DNA of 64,000 nucleotides from Alishewanella jeotgali KCTC 22429. Lineage in GTDB: Bacteria > Pseudomonadota > Gammaproteobacteria > Enterobacterales > Alteromonadaceae. The first letter of the stretch is position 1. Every line of letters begins with the position of its first letter. Below the pieces are notes generated by a model, which searched no databases, was not told where the DNA came from, and saw nothing but the letters and a program-made list of their open reading frames with translations. Location of the stretch: assembly GCF_000245735.1 (NCBI RefSeq), contig NZ_AHTH01000023.1:1-64000 (forward strand), given 5' to 3'. Positions 9,976-18,161 of the stretch are shown piece by piece. The translations under genes were made by a program, and so were the position numbers.

Positions 9976-10722
9976 TTACCCGACTTCTTCACCCTGAACC
10001 AGTGTTTTTTTACGTTGTGACTCACCTGTTAATTCCAGTCGGTGGGCATTGTGGATCACTCTGTCTAACAGCGCATCTGCAACAGTTGGATTATCCATTA
10101 AGCCGTACCACTCCGAGACCGGTAACTGACTGACGATGATTGTGCTGCGTTGCTCGTAGCGATCTTCAATCACGTCCAGTAAATCGCTCACTTGTTTACC
10201 TTTAAATCCCTCAAGGCCCCAATCATCCAAGATCAACATATCTACCTTTTGTAGCTGTACCAGTTGTTTAAGATAGCTACCATCAGCATGCCCCATTTTC
10301 AGGCTTTCCAGTAACCGACCTAACCGATAATACAGCACGCGTTTATTCTGTCGGCAAGCTTGCTCACCTAAGGCGCAGGCAAGATAGGTTTTGCCGCTGC
10401 CGGTGGGCCCGGTTATCAAGATATTCTGGTGGTACGTCAGGTGATGTCCTTGCATAAGTGGTGTAATTTGTTCAGCTCGCAAGCCGCGCTTTGCCGGATA
10501 GCGTAAGCCTTCTGGTGTCGCTTTAAGGCGCAGATTGGCTTGTTTGCGCAAGCGTTGTAAGCGGGTGTTATCCCGCGCCAGATGTTCTTGCTCGACCAGC
10601 AATCCCAATCGTTCATCGAAGCTAAGTTCGGCATAGGTATGGGGCGCCAGGCGTTGTTGCTCCAGCGCACTGGCCATAGCCGCCAGCTTAAGCTGGCGTA
10701 GTTGGATAAGCAGTGAGTCCAT
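9976..10722 (-). CDS. istB: IS21 helper ATPase IstB
   Basis: 248-residue AAA+ helper of IS21 transposition, related to DnaC. Walker A GPTGSGKTYLA and Walker B MLILDDWG are intact, and the N-terminal helices (LRQLKLAAMASALEQQ) are typical. It follows istA by 11 bp and belongs to the same transcript. IstB binds DNA and activates the IstA transposase at the target. Confidence 0.93.
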   Translation of the reverse strand: MDSLLIQLRQLKLAAMASALEQQRLAPHTYAELSFDERLGLLVEQEHLARDNTRLQRLRKQANLRLKATPEGLRYPAKRGLRAEQITPLMQGHHLTYHQNILITGPTGSGKTYLACALGEQACRQNKRVLYYRLGRLLESLKMGHADGSYLKQLVQLQKVDMLILDDWGLEGFKGKQVSDLLDVIEDRYEQRSTIIVSQLPVSEWYGLMDNPTVADALLDRVIHNAHRLELTGESQRKKTLVQGEEVG

Positions 10723-10733
10723 TGGTGTTGTCC

Positions 10734-12287
10734 TTATTGGTAGTATTTTGAGCCACGGATGTTGGTGTGCGGGCCAGGGATAATGGTTTTAGTTTCATCC
10801 GGTTGCCAGCGCATATCTTCACCGTTTTTAAGCAGCTTTTTGATGACCGGTATATAAGGTAGTTGGCGACTGATGGCCAGTGCGCAGGCCTTTTCTAGTC
10901 GGTCACTGCCGTAGCGTTTTTGCTCGCTCAGGAGTCCCAGGCAGGTGCGCTGCGCTTGGATAAGATGGTCTTTGTTACGCTCAACCGCTAAGACCACCGC
11001 CAGCGTGTTGGTGCCGATATGGGTTGCCCAGCTGCGAATGCGCTCAGGGCTCCATTCCAGATGGGCAGCATGGTTTTCTGGCATGTGCGCTATATCAGTC
11101 GTGTGCCGGTAGCGGGTATAGCTGCGCGGATGCTGAGCGACGCATTTCGCCTGATGGTAAACCTTTATCAGCGTTTGCGTGGCACTGATTTCAACCCGCT
11201 CACCGACTAAACGGTGTGGCACCGAGTACCAGTGATAGTCGTATTGTACGTGGTAGTCTTTGGCGACTTTGGCAATGCGATAATCGGTGTACTCATAAGC
11301 GTAAGGCGGCAGTGGTTGTAATGCAGGCGCATCCAGCAAGTTAAACAACTGCTCACGGCTGGCACCGTTGTAATGCTTCATGGGCCGCTGATTGAGTTCA
11401 GTATTCAACTCCCGGATAGCCTGATTTAACGCTGCCAGTGAGTGAAATACCTGATGGCGCAGCCGGGCTAATACCCAGCGCTCCACAATCAGCACCGCAG
11501 ATTCGACTTTACCTTTATCCTGCGGTTTGCGTGGTCGGGTGGGCATCAACGCACAGCCATAATGTCTGGCCAGCGCTTTGTAATTGTCGTTAATCACCGG
11601 CTCGAACTTATCCGCTTTATCAACGGCGGCTTTGAGATTGTCGGGTATCAATAATGCGGGTACGCCACCTAAAAAGGTCAGGCAACGACTGTTCGCCATC
11701 AGCCAGGATTCCCTATCCTGACCTTTACAGGCTTCAATATAGGTGTAGTTAGATGCGCCCAGGGTGGCGACGAAGATAGCGGCCGGTTTTATCTCACCTG
11801 TTTCTGGGTTCACAATCGGCACTGTCGGGCCACAGAAGTCGATAAACAGCTTCTCACCGGCTTCATGATGCTGTCGCATCGAGCGTTTTTGTACAGCACA
11901 CCAACGCCGGTAATGTTCACAGTACTGCGTGTAGCCAAGCGCTTTACTGCCGTGCTCTGCCTGATACTCCTGCCATAACAGCAGTTTGGTGACGCCTTTT
12001 CTACGCAGCTCAAGATGTACCTGCACCCACGACGGCAAGACCCGCTGCGTACTGTAATCACGGCCAGGAAATAACAGTTTGTCGAGGCTATCAAGCGGAT
12101 AGTCGGCTGCCAGCGGCCAACTGAGGCCTAAGTTGTTAAAGCGGATAACCAAATCACTGATGGTTGCCCGGCCAATATTTAGCGCCTGAGAGATTTGCCT
12201 GTCACTTAACTTGGCCTCAAATTTGAGGCGGAATATATCCAGATAAGTTTGCATATCTGTCCTTACCATTTTCTTTTTACGTGTCAT
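10734..12287 (-). CDS. istA: IS21 transposase IstA
   Basis: 517-residue DDE transposase. The N-terminal helix-turn-helix (LSDRQISQALNIGRATISDLV) binds the terminal repeats. Catalytic residues sit in KLFIDFCGP (D), LIPDNLKAA (D) and DKGKVESAV (E). Length and order match the family, and no frameshift is visible, so the element may be active. It is transcribed from near the right end of the IS, against the direction of the gene it interrupts. Confidence 0.93.
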   Translation of the reverse strand: MTRKKKMVRTDMQTYLDIFRLKFEAKLSDRQISQALNIGRATISDLVIRFNNLGLSWPLAADYPLDSLDKLLFPGRDYSTQRVLPSWVQVHLELRRKGVTKLLLWQEYQAEHGSKALGYTQYCEHYRRWCAVQKRSMRQHHEAGEKLFIDFCGPTVPIVNPETGEIKPAAIFVATLGASNYTYIEACKGQDRESWLMANSRCLTFLGGVPALLIPDNLKAAVDKADKFEPVINDNYKALARHYGCALMPTRPRKPQDKGKVESAVLIVERWVLARLRHQVFHSLAALNQAIRELNTELNQRPMKHYNGASREQLFNLLDAPALQPLPPYAYEYTDYRIAKVAKDYHVQYDYHWYSVPHRLVGERVEISATQTLIKVYHQAKCVAQHPRSYTRYRHTTDIAHMPENHAAHLEWSPERIRSWATHIGTNTLAVVLAVERNKDHLIQAQRTCLGLLSEQKRYGSDRLEKACALAISRQLPYIPVIKKLLKNGEDMRWQPDETKTIIPGPHTNIRGSKYYQ

Positions 12288-12614
12288 GACTACTCCGGCA
12301 AACAGTTAAAAAACTGTTATGCCAAAGACCGTAAAACGAAGGAAGAACAAACTGGCCGGACGATACCGAAACAGGTGGCCGGATGAGGCCGAAATCAGTG
12401 GCCGGATGATACCGAAATGGGTGGCCGACTCATGCCGAAATCGCTGGCCGGATCATCCCGAAATACGCAACAAGGAACCGCGGTATCTTATCAACTATGC
12501 AAAAGCGTTAGACTGTTTAAATAAAATAAGTGAACACTCAGTGCTGATATCCTTGCTACAACACAATGCGATTACCAATTTCCACTTTTGATCAACACAA
12601 CCAAGGAAAAGACG

Positions 12615-12989
12615 ATGCCCATTCCCAACGCCTCTCTGATGATCAATGTCATTGTAAATCTAGAACAAGGTGAGCCCACTTTTAGTTACCAAAGCACAAG
12701 CGGTGAACCTTTACCCAGTGGCGATATAACCGTTACGGAAGCCAGTACTATTACTTACCGACTGATCGATAATACCGGGAAAGGTTTAAAATTTGTCGGA
12801 GCCGGTTTTAGTACGCCATTTGATGGCGTTATCGACGCTGTGACTGTAAGCAGTGATGGCCAATACCTGCAACTGCTGGATACAGATCAAACGGCAGGCG
12901 ATACTAAATTTCAATTTGTACTATCAAACTCAACGAACTCTTTATTCGTGTTAAGTCCAGATCCGCAAGTTAAAAATGAACCAGATTAA
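12615..12989 (+). CDS. Small DP-EP-like protein of unknown function
   Basis: About 124 residues from the ATG at 12615, which has AAGGA 8-9 nt upstream; an earlier ATG at 12588 overlaps the end of the broken regulator gene and lacks a ribosome site. The protein is rich in beta-forming and Thr/Ser residues, has no signal peptide or membrane segment, and ends near [11 protein letters not shown]. It resembles what is annotated as DP-EP family protein in Alteromonadales, whose role is unknown. It is followed by an intrinsic terminator, so it is probably expressed alone or with the regulator. Confidence 0.6.
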   Translation: MPIPNASLMINVIVNLEQGEPTFSYQSTSGEPLPSGDITVTEASTITYRLIDNTGKGLKFVGAGFSTPFDGVIDAVTVSSDGQYLQLLDTDQTAGDTKFQFVLSNSTNSLFVLSPDPQVKNEPD

Positions 12990-13033
12990 GGTCAACGCAA
13001 CTACAGATACGCGCGATCTTTAACTTCTGAGCT

Positions 13034-13052
13034 AGCCCCAACCGGGGCTTTT
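13034..13052 (+). terminator. Intrinsic terminator after the DP-EP-like gene
   Basis: Stem AGCCCC/GGGGCT with a four-base loop, followed by TTTT on the plus strand, 45 bp past the stop at 12989. The rest of the gap to 13287 shows no gene. Confidence 0.7.
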
Positions 13053-13286
13053 AACCTTATCAATACGTTCCTGTTCCAACCCGGCTTATACCAATCACTG
13101 CCAACGCCAGCAGCCGAGACGGCATTTAATGCCCGCTTATTGCCTATTACTTCCTAATCAGGCCAACAAATAATAAAAATAATCAAACAGAATCAGAAAC
13201 TTAAAAAGTAAGGTTACCGAAAGGTTCTGGCGCAACCAAGGCTCTATAGTGAGTCATAACAAAACTCACTACTGCGGAACACCAAG

Positions 13287-14249
13287 ATGAGCGTAGCGCC
13301 TTTCAAAAGCACTTTATCAGCCGAAGGCAACAGCGGCTTGTCAGTAAGTCGTGACGAAAATACGGCCGACTTTAATATCAACCGCTTTATTCAATATCTG
13401 GCCGAAGCGGTTCTGGTGGTGAATACCGATGGGGTAATAGAGTGTGCTAATGCCAAGGCTGCGTTGTTATTAAACAGAATAGAGCGGCCTTTACTTGGTG
13501 AATCCTGGCCGGACTTTTTACATGACCGTTGCGTAGCGCAATATCAGGGACTGGTCAAAATAGTAGCGAAACAAGTGCTATCGCTGCAAACTGGCCCCAC
13601 AGAGATGGTTATTCGCTGCGCCAATGGTGAACTAAAAGATATTGAGCTATCTGTGTCCTTTTTATCAGAACCTGAGGCCAGACTGTTACTGATTTTACGC
13701 GACCTAACCCGCCAAAAAGCCGAGTTTGAGCAACTACGCCGCCAGGCGGCAACGGATGCCTTAACCGGCCTGGCAAATCGCCGCAGTTTTGACGAACAAT
13801 TATTGCACCATTGGCTACAGTGCACGGCAGCAAAAAGACCTCTTAGCGTCATCATTATCGATATCGACTTTTTTAAGCAGTTTAACGACAGTTACGGCCA
13901 TATTCAGGGTGATGCCTGCTTACGTAAAGTCGCGCGCGCTATTCTGCAAGCAATGCCATTAGACGCACAGCTGGCCGCCCGCTATGGCGGTGAAGAATTT
14001 GCGTTGATTTTGCCTAACTATAATGAAATTAAAGCATTAGCCGTAGCCCGAGAGGTTCAGCAAGCGGTCAGGCAATTACAATTTACCGATGCAGCTTTAC
14101 CTGCTTCTGTTGGCATTACAGTAAGTCAGGGCATAGCCAGTGAAATTAACGGCCAGTTTCGCACCAGCACAGCGCTATTATGCGCCGCGGATACCGCGCT
14201 ATACCGTGCCAAAGCAGATGGCCGCGACTGTATTAATACCAGTTGCTAA
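13287..14249 (+). CDS. PAS-GGDEF diguanylate cyclase
   Basis: 320 residues. A PAS-like sensor (about 35-145, beginning RFIQYLAEAVLVVNTDGVIECANAKA) is linked by a short helix to a GGDEF domain starting at DALTGLANRRSFDEQL. The active-site loop reads GGEEF (ARYGGEEFALIL) and the metal-binding DIDFFK is present, so it should make c-di-GMP from two GTP. No membrane segment or signal peptide is visible, so it is cytoplasmic. It stands alone between a terminator and a convergent gene pair. The PAS ligand cannot be told from sequence. Confidence 0.9.
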   Translation: MSVAPFKSTLSAEGNSGLSVSRDENTADFNINRFIQYLAEAVLVVNTDGVIECANAKAALLLNRIERPLLGESWPDFLHDRCVAQYQGLVKIVAKQVLSLQTGPTEMVIRCANGELKDIELSVSFLSEPEARLLLILRDLTRQKAEFEQLRRQAATDALTGLANRRSFDEQLLHHWLQCTAAKRPLSVIIIDIDFFKQFNDSYGHIQGDACLRKVARAILQAMPLDAQLAARYGGEEFALILPNYNEIKALAVAREVQQAVRQLQFTDAALPASVGITVSQGIASEINGQFRTSTALLCAADTALYRAKADGRDCINTSC

Positions 14250-14377
14250 AACATGACACCGATATTTGCAATTGTCGGTAGCACTAAATTGTGTATCCAA
14301 GTTGCATACCATTTTTGGCATATTCACTTGCTAGATACGGCAAATCTTAGAAGTTTTAAGCTTCCGATTGGGTAGAA

Positions 14378-15214
14378 TTACTGAAGTTTAAAACCATCTG
14401 GTATTAATGCCTGTTTGGCAAAACAGCTAATGCCGGCTTTATCTTTATAATCCAAAGTTTGCACGCCAAAGGCTGCCAATTCACGCTCTACTTCTCTGAA
14501 TGCACCGAGCAATTTGCTGTCGCTAACTTTTGGCCCCTGTAATGGCAACAAAATATGCTCTTTATGTAGCACATGATGATTTACCAGTCGCCGAAAACGA
14601 CCAAGCCATTGTTCAGCATGGTCAAACAGCCTAATAGCAGTTTGCTGGCGAAACGCTAAGGGTCTTATCACAAAAAGGCCGTTGGTTTTTGCCACCAGCG
14701 GCAGTGTTACTTCAATAAAATTATCCTGAATTTTCTGCTGTTTAAAGTGAGTCAGCTTTTCGTCTTTTAACTGCTGTCGAATGACTTTAACCATTAGGTT
14801 TTCTTGATACTCTTCGGTCAGAAAAGTACGGTGCACCAGGCGCTCAAACAACTGTTCAAGCACGGCAGTCGGTTTCTGGTCCAGATATAAAGAACGCAGT
14901 TCAGAGTAGCGTATCAAGGTTTCTCTTGGCCGTACCACTTCCTGCATCTGTTGTGCTAACGCCTTTGGGGTGAGCCGAGTGACATAAGTTTGTATCCGTT
15001 GTAATTCTTGCTCGACCGTCTGCAGTGTAGCCTTGTAAAGCTTGCCTTCAAGGTCTTCAAAAAAGTCTGTTACACGGGCAAACCGGCTTGGCGCCAGGCG
15101 AAAATCAAATAAGCCTAATTCTGGGGCGCACAGTACTATACCGACGTTAGCAAATTCGCCCGTCTCAACATGAGGTAGAAACCGTACTATTGCATACTGA
15201 TATAGCGTTTTCAT
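14378..15214 (-). CDS. DUF3037 protein paired with the HipA-like kinase
   Basis: About 278 residues. The ATG at 15214 forms an ATGA overlap with the kinase stop codon and has GGGAGG eight bases upstream, so I prefer it to the earlier in-frame ATG at 15229. The N-terminus (YQYAIVRFLPHVETGEFANVGIVLCAP) is the recognisable DUF3037 signature. DUF3037 genes are commonly found directly after HipA-like kinase genes, as here. Their biochemical role is not established; a toxin/antitoxin or regulator relationship is possible but not shown by this sequence. Confidence 0.8.
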   Translation of the reverse strand: MKTLYQYAIVRFLPHVETGEFANVGIVLCAPELGLFDFRLAPSRFARVTDFFEDLEGKLYKATLQTVEQELQRIQTYVTRLTPKALAQQMQEVVRPRETLIRYSELRSLYLDQKPTAVLEQLFERLVHRTFLTEEYQENLMVKVIRQQLKDEKLTHFKQQKIQDNFIEVTLPLVAKTNGLFVIRPLAFRQQTAIRLFDHAEQWLGRFRRLVNHHVLHKEHILLPLQGPKVSDSKLLGAFREVERELAAFGVQTLDYKDKAGISCFAKQALIPDGFKLQ

Positions 15215-15933
15215 ATCAGTACCTCCCAAAATTCGTCGCTGTTAAATGAAGCCAGTATGTCGTTTATTTCTGCCAGATAACCCGGCTCTTCTGCCAACCA
15301 TTCAGGCGGTAAAGTGGCAGCATACTGGGGCAACCCTTGTAACGCAATGGCGAGTTTCGCACTGTAATGCGTACGCCATAGTGCATCATGTTGCGAACCA
15401 AACCAAGCATTGTAAGCTAAGTGTAGTTTGGCATTGTCCTTGAAATTATAGTCGGTCTCAAAAGCCAGATTATGGTCTATTACTATATATTGCTTTGAAG
15501 CTGCCTGATAAAACAAGTTCGGATTGCCACCTTTTTCGGTAATAGTCCGATCCTCATTTCGGATCCAGTAATCAAAAAGAAATAGATCACGAGCGTATGA
15601 CTCAGGCATAGATAAAACACTTGTAGGTGTTACCTCCAAAAGATCGGGTACAAGTTCCGATGCAAACACTACACTGTCACCTGCTCCTAACACGCGACTG
15701 GCAACGTAATCAAAATGCAAAAGACCTTGTGGTAAGTAAGCACAACAATATGCGGGCACCTTTAATTGTAAAGCCTGACCAAGGTATGCACATACCGCCT
15801 CGTTTATCAGTCCTTTACAACCTGCTTGAGGTCCTTTTATATAGTAGTGCTTGTTGTCAGATAATCGGCAGAGATAAGGCTCTGTTCGACCTTGACTGGA
15901 CTTTTGCTGAATTTCAATTACGTCGAGCACCAA
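15211..15933 (-). CDS. HipA-like kinase-fold protein
   Basis: 240 residues resembling the compact HipA-like (HipA_2) family rather than full-length HipA. It lacks the N-terminal HipA subdomain. Visible elements are a nucleotide-lysine region (KHYYIKGPQAGCKGLINE), FDYWIRNEDRT as the catalytic-loop region with the N-x-D pattern, and YIVIDHNLAFE as the metal-binding segment. It is first in a two-gene unit with DUF3037, with translational coupling. The pair lies just outside the Tn7-like element, in chromosomal sequence that was downstream of glmS before that insertion. Substrate unknown. Confidence 0.75.
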   Translation of the reverse strand: MVLDVIEIQQKSSQGRTEPYLCRLSDNKHYYIKGPQAGCKGLINEAVCAYLGQALQLKVPAYCCAYLPQGLLHFDYVASRVLGAGDSVVFASELVPDLLEVTPTSVLSMPESYARDLFLFDYWIRNEDRTITEKGGNPNLFYQAASKQYIVIDHNLAFETDYNFKDNAKLHLAYNAWFGSQHDALWRTHYSAKLAIALQGLPQYAATLPPEWLAEEPGYLAEINDILASFNSDEFWEVLI

Positions 15934-16144
15934 AGCCCCCTTTTGATTGCGGCATTAACATCCAGAATTCTGAAACTGCTTTTAAGTTAGTCAGTTAGTT
16001 AGCAGCTCGCAAGTAATTTGCGTCAATCAAGCTGTCTTACCCTACTAAAACCAAGGCTTTGTGCATCGAGAAGCACTTTTGGAAACAAAATTAAACTGTG
16101 AGGCTTAACCGAAATTCATGATAAAGGTACAGCTAATAAAGCGG

Positions 16145-16178
16145 TAAAAAAAGGCCATCACAGCATACTGTTAATGGC
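16145..16178 (-). terminator. Distal part of the glmS terminator, separated by the transposon
   Basis: On the minus strand this reads the descending part of a hairpin (arm ATGGCCTT) followed by seven T. The matching arm AAGGCCAT is at 32019-32026, next to glmS. With the transposon and one ATGGC removed, the two join into a 31-nt near-perfect hairpin with a T-run at the expected distance after the glmS stop. This independently confirms both transposon boundaries. Confidence 0.9.
16174..16178. repeat. Target-site duplication of the Tn7-like element, left copy
   Basis: ATGGC abuts the left terminus TGT at 16179; the same five bases follow the right terminus at 32019-32023. Five base pairs is the Tn7 duplication length. 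Confidence 0.92.
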
Positions 16179-16330
16179 TGTCGTTTGAAAATAAAGATTT
16201 AACGCAAACCGCCCTACAGTACTTATTCAATGAATCGGGGAGGGTTAACCAATAAGATAAAGTACCATCTTGGGTTCATCTAGCTAAGCTTTATGGATTT
16301 TATAGGCGAAAATATAGTTTCATCACTGAT
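16179..16330 (+). repeat. Left end of the Tn7-like element with TnsB-type sites
   Basis: The terminal site (16179-16205) has core GAAAATAAAGATTTAACG. A second site at 16308-16326 reads GAAAATATAGTTTCATCAC and has a close inverted match at the right end (31952-31970). Spaced sites fit the left-end arrangement of Tn7. The stretch from 16330 to 16490 is AT-rich and holds no gene. Confidence 0.75.
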
Positions 16331-16493
16331 TGGCTAGACAATATCAAAATTAGCTAATTTTTAAACTATCCCTAAAGCAACTAATACCCCGGACAGATAA
16401 CAGCGAGTTTATTTTAGACTTCGCTAAACTAGAAAAAACAGACAGAGCTAAAAATCATCTCCCTATTTTTCACTTGGGACTCTATGAAAACTG

Positions 16494-16844
16494 CTAACCA
16501 ATATAGTTTTTGTCAATGGTTGGCTTAATGCTAATAATCATATTGCACAAAAGCTCCTCAACTTCTGGCGAGCCATCCCAAACATCCATTATCGTGTCGA
16601 TTAGCTTTTTGCTCAAGACCTTCGGCTTTTTAGCCTTTTCATTAACTGTAATATTTGCGTGTTTGCATATTTCTCTCACATTCGGACTGACTCTTACAAA
16701 GTTGCCTGCAAGTATCCTACTTACCTGAGACTGATCGATCTTTGTAGCCTCGGACACACGCTTGACAACCCCTCGCTTCGACGACTCTTTGTAATTAATT
16801 AGCTGATGCCTTATATCCTTGATTGGCCTAGCTTTTAACGTCAT
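16494..16844 (-). CDS. Helix-turn-helix regulator next to the DNA methylase
   Basis: 116 residues. A Cro/CI-type helix-turn-helix is visible at about 24-55 (VKRVSEATKIDQSQVSRILAGN). The rest is a short charged and helical C-terminus. It is divergent from the methylase at 16980, and the gap between them contains two direct repeats of AATTATTGCA. That geometry resembles controller proteins of restriction-modification systems, so a plausible job is to hold down methylase or operon expression. The protein resembles no named regulator that I recognise. Confidence 0.7.
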   Translation of the reverse strand: MTLKARPIKDIRHQLINYKESSKRGVVKRVSEATKIDQSQVSRILAGNFVRVSPNVREICKHANITVNEKAKKPKVLSKKLIDTIMDVWDGSPEVEELLCNMIISIKPTIDKNYIG

Positions 16845-16855
16845 TGTCGCACCAT

Positions 16856-16896
16856 AATTATTGCAAAAATTATATTTTTAATATAAAATTATTGCA
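16856..16896. promoter_or_regulatory. Direct repeats in the divergent regulator/methylase promoter
   Basis: AATTATTGCA occurs at 16856-16865 and 16887-16896, 31 bp apart, about three helical turns, on the same face of the DNA. The surrounding region is very AT-rich and must contain the divergent promoters. Likely operator of the adjacent regulator; this is inference. Confidence 0.5.
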
Positions 16897-16979
16897 TATT
16901 ATCATTTTTTATTCAAGTTTAACTCCAACAGTAAAAAGCTGTGGTAGATTTGCACATATGACCGGAAGGGAAATTATAA

Positions 16980-18161
16980 GTGTCAAAAATTAATAAAAAG
17001 TCGATGGGACAGTTTTTTACTCCACCTCAGATAGCTGATCGATTAGTGCAGTTGTTGGAACAGCAAGTGGGATTTGCTTTAGACTTGGGATGTGGACGTG
17101 GACAACTTGGTAAATCAATACTGAAGCGCTTTCCCTTGGCTCGATATGTCGGTATTGAAAAAGATAGGGAGCATTTTAATCATTGCGCCAATCTGCTCAC
17201 GGAGCAAACTATCATCTGTGCGGATGTTTTAGAAGAAAAAGCCTTATCACTTATTTCTGATTTTATGCCTGTTGATACAGTAGTAGGAAATCCGCCATTT
17301 CTTGAGATTCCAATTTCAAACCATTTAGTCTTAGAAGTAAAAGATGCAATTCCAAATTTCCTCTCATCCGGCTACAAAATGCGTAGCGAAATGCTTTTCT
17401 TTGCAAAGTCACTCAAACAGCTAAAATTGGGAGGACAAGCATCATTTATATTACCCAAGACCTTCTTTATTTCTGAGCAATATAGATATTTCAGAGAGCA
17501 CATAATCGATAATTTTTCGAACATTTCCCTATTTGAGTTGCCTAGTCGTATATTCTCCGGCGCAGAAGTCAGTACTTGCATCTTGTATTTCAACTACAGA
17601 AAAACAAAAAACCAACAACTAACATTAGGCTGCATAGACGCCAATGGGGATATAGAAAACTATCTGAAAATTGACTCCGCAGCTGCAGTAACACGCATGG
17701 ACTTCTCATACCATAGGCTTATGAGTGAGTCAGGTATTCGTATAGAAGAGTCCGAGACTATTGGATCTATTGGTGGCTTAATACATAGGGGTAATATGTC
17801 GAGGAATGAACTAGTCAGAAAAAGCGTTCCTCATTTTCACACGACAAGTTTTCCGATAAACGAAATAGAAATATCTTTGGATGACGACGTTAAAGATGGG
17901 ATTCGCTTCGGACAAGAAGGGGATATTCTGTTAGCCAGGGTTGGTACTAGGTGTTTGGATAGACAAGTTTTAGTCACAGCTGGGAAGAGAGCAATCACTG
18001 ACTGTATTTATACGATTAAACTGCCAGAAGCAGATATCGATACAGTTATTGCATCGCTCTCAAGCAAATATGGAAAACTGTGGAGACAAATAAATGCCAA
18101 AGGCTCCTGCGCCAAATATCTTACTAAAGAGTCTTTGTTAAACATGCCCCTATTCAATTAA
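16980..18161 (+). CDS. DNA N6-adenine methyltransferase
   Basis: 393 residues from a GTG at 16980 with GGAAGGG about ten bases upstream. An SGQFFTP-like N-terminus (MGQFFTPPQIADRL) is followed by the SAM-binding motif LDLGCGRGQ (residues 34-42) and the catalytic NPPF (104-107), so it belongs to the gamma-type N6-adenine methylases of the HsdM/Eco57I superfamily. The C-terminal 130 residues (from about SIGGLIHRGN) look like a target-recognition domain of the type I/IIG kind. It is a stand-alone methylase with no nuclease domain. It overlaps the convergent three-gene operon by 12 bp. Likely role: marking self DNA for the neighbouring system. Confidence 0.85.
   Translation: MSKINKKSMGQFFTPPQIADRLVQLLEQQVGFALDLGCGRGQLGKSILKRFPLARYVGIEKDREHFNHCANLLTEQTIICADVLEEKALSLISDFMPVDTVVGNPPFLEIPISNHLVLEVKDAIPNFLSSGYKMRSEMLFFAKSLKQLKLGGQASFILPKTFFISEQYRYFREHIIDNFSNISLFELPSRIFSGAEVSTCILYFNYRKTKNQQLTLGCIDANGDIENYLKIDSAAAVTRMDFSYHRLMSESGIRIEESETIGSIGGLIHRGNMSRNELVRKSVPHFHTTSFPINEIEISLDDDVKDGIRFGQEGDILLARVGTRCLDRQVLVTAGKRAITDCIYTIKLPEADIDTVIASLSSKYGKLWRQINAKGSCAKYLTKESLLNMPLFN

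Larger units (their letters stand above)
9875..12469. mobile_element. Complete IS21-family insertion sequence
   Basis: 2,595 bp, bounded by the inverted terminal sequence TGCGTATTTCGG (9875-9886 and, reversed, 12458-12469) and flanked by ACAAG. Inside each end there are several imperfect copies of a motif containing CCGGCCA and TTTCGG, the multiple terminal repeats usual for IS21. istA and istB are both intact on the minus strand. A 5-bp duplication fits the 4-8 bp typical of the family. Confidence 0.92.
6698..12591 (+). pseudogene. Winged-helix / STAND-like NTPase / TPR regulator interrupted by an IS21 element
   Basis: The 5' part (6698-9874, about 1,059 codons) and the 3' part (12475-12591, 38 codons and TGA) join in frame once the IS and one copy of the ACAAG duplication are removed. 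This would give a protein of about 1,097 residues. The N-terminus is an OmpR/CadC-type winged helix (residues about 17-115, ending IRKRGYRAIAEV). An nSTAND-like NTPase follows (PGLQAYGARYASVFFGRG, Walker A GPSGSGKSS near residue 184). One membrane segment lies near 600-620, then TPR-like helices. It is divergent from the glucanase/receptor operon and may have regulated it. As it stands, reading past 9874 adds about 26 IS-encoded residues, so only the extreme C-terminus is lost and partial function is possible. Confidence 0.85.
15934..16178. other. Chromosomal flank beyond the original glmS terminator
   Basis: No gene is visible in this 245-bp stretch between the HipA-like gene and the transposon. 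It contains the distal part of the split glmS terminator, described separately. Confidence 0.5.

Noticed and set aside
12319-12591. Separate 90-residue plus-strand gene
   Set aside because: Its first half translates the IS21 terminal repeats, and its second half is the displaced 3' end of the regulator gene.
16060-16075. CTTTG followed by TG, tested as the left target duplication of the inner terminus
   Set aside because: The next bases are TGCATC, without TGT or a GACAAAATA core. It also lies outside the proven left boundary.
16380-16460. GGACAGATAAC and nearby GACA motifs as remnants of an inner left end
   Set aside because: Similarity is limited to a few bases, spacing is irregular and no TGT terminus is present.
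18078-18098. TGTGGAGACAAATAAATG, resembling a Tn7 left end matching the internal terminus at 30886
   Set aside because: It lies inside the intact methylase coding region near its end, lacks the CTTTG flank and has no further sites after it; chance match.
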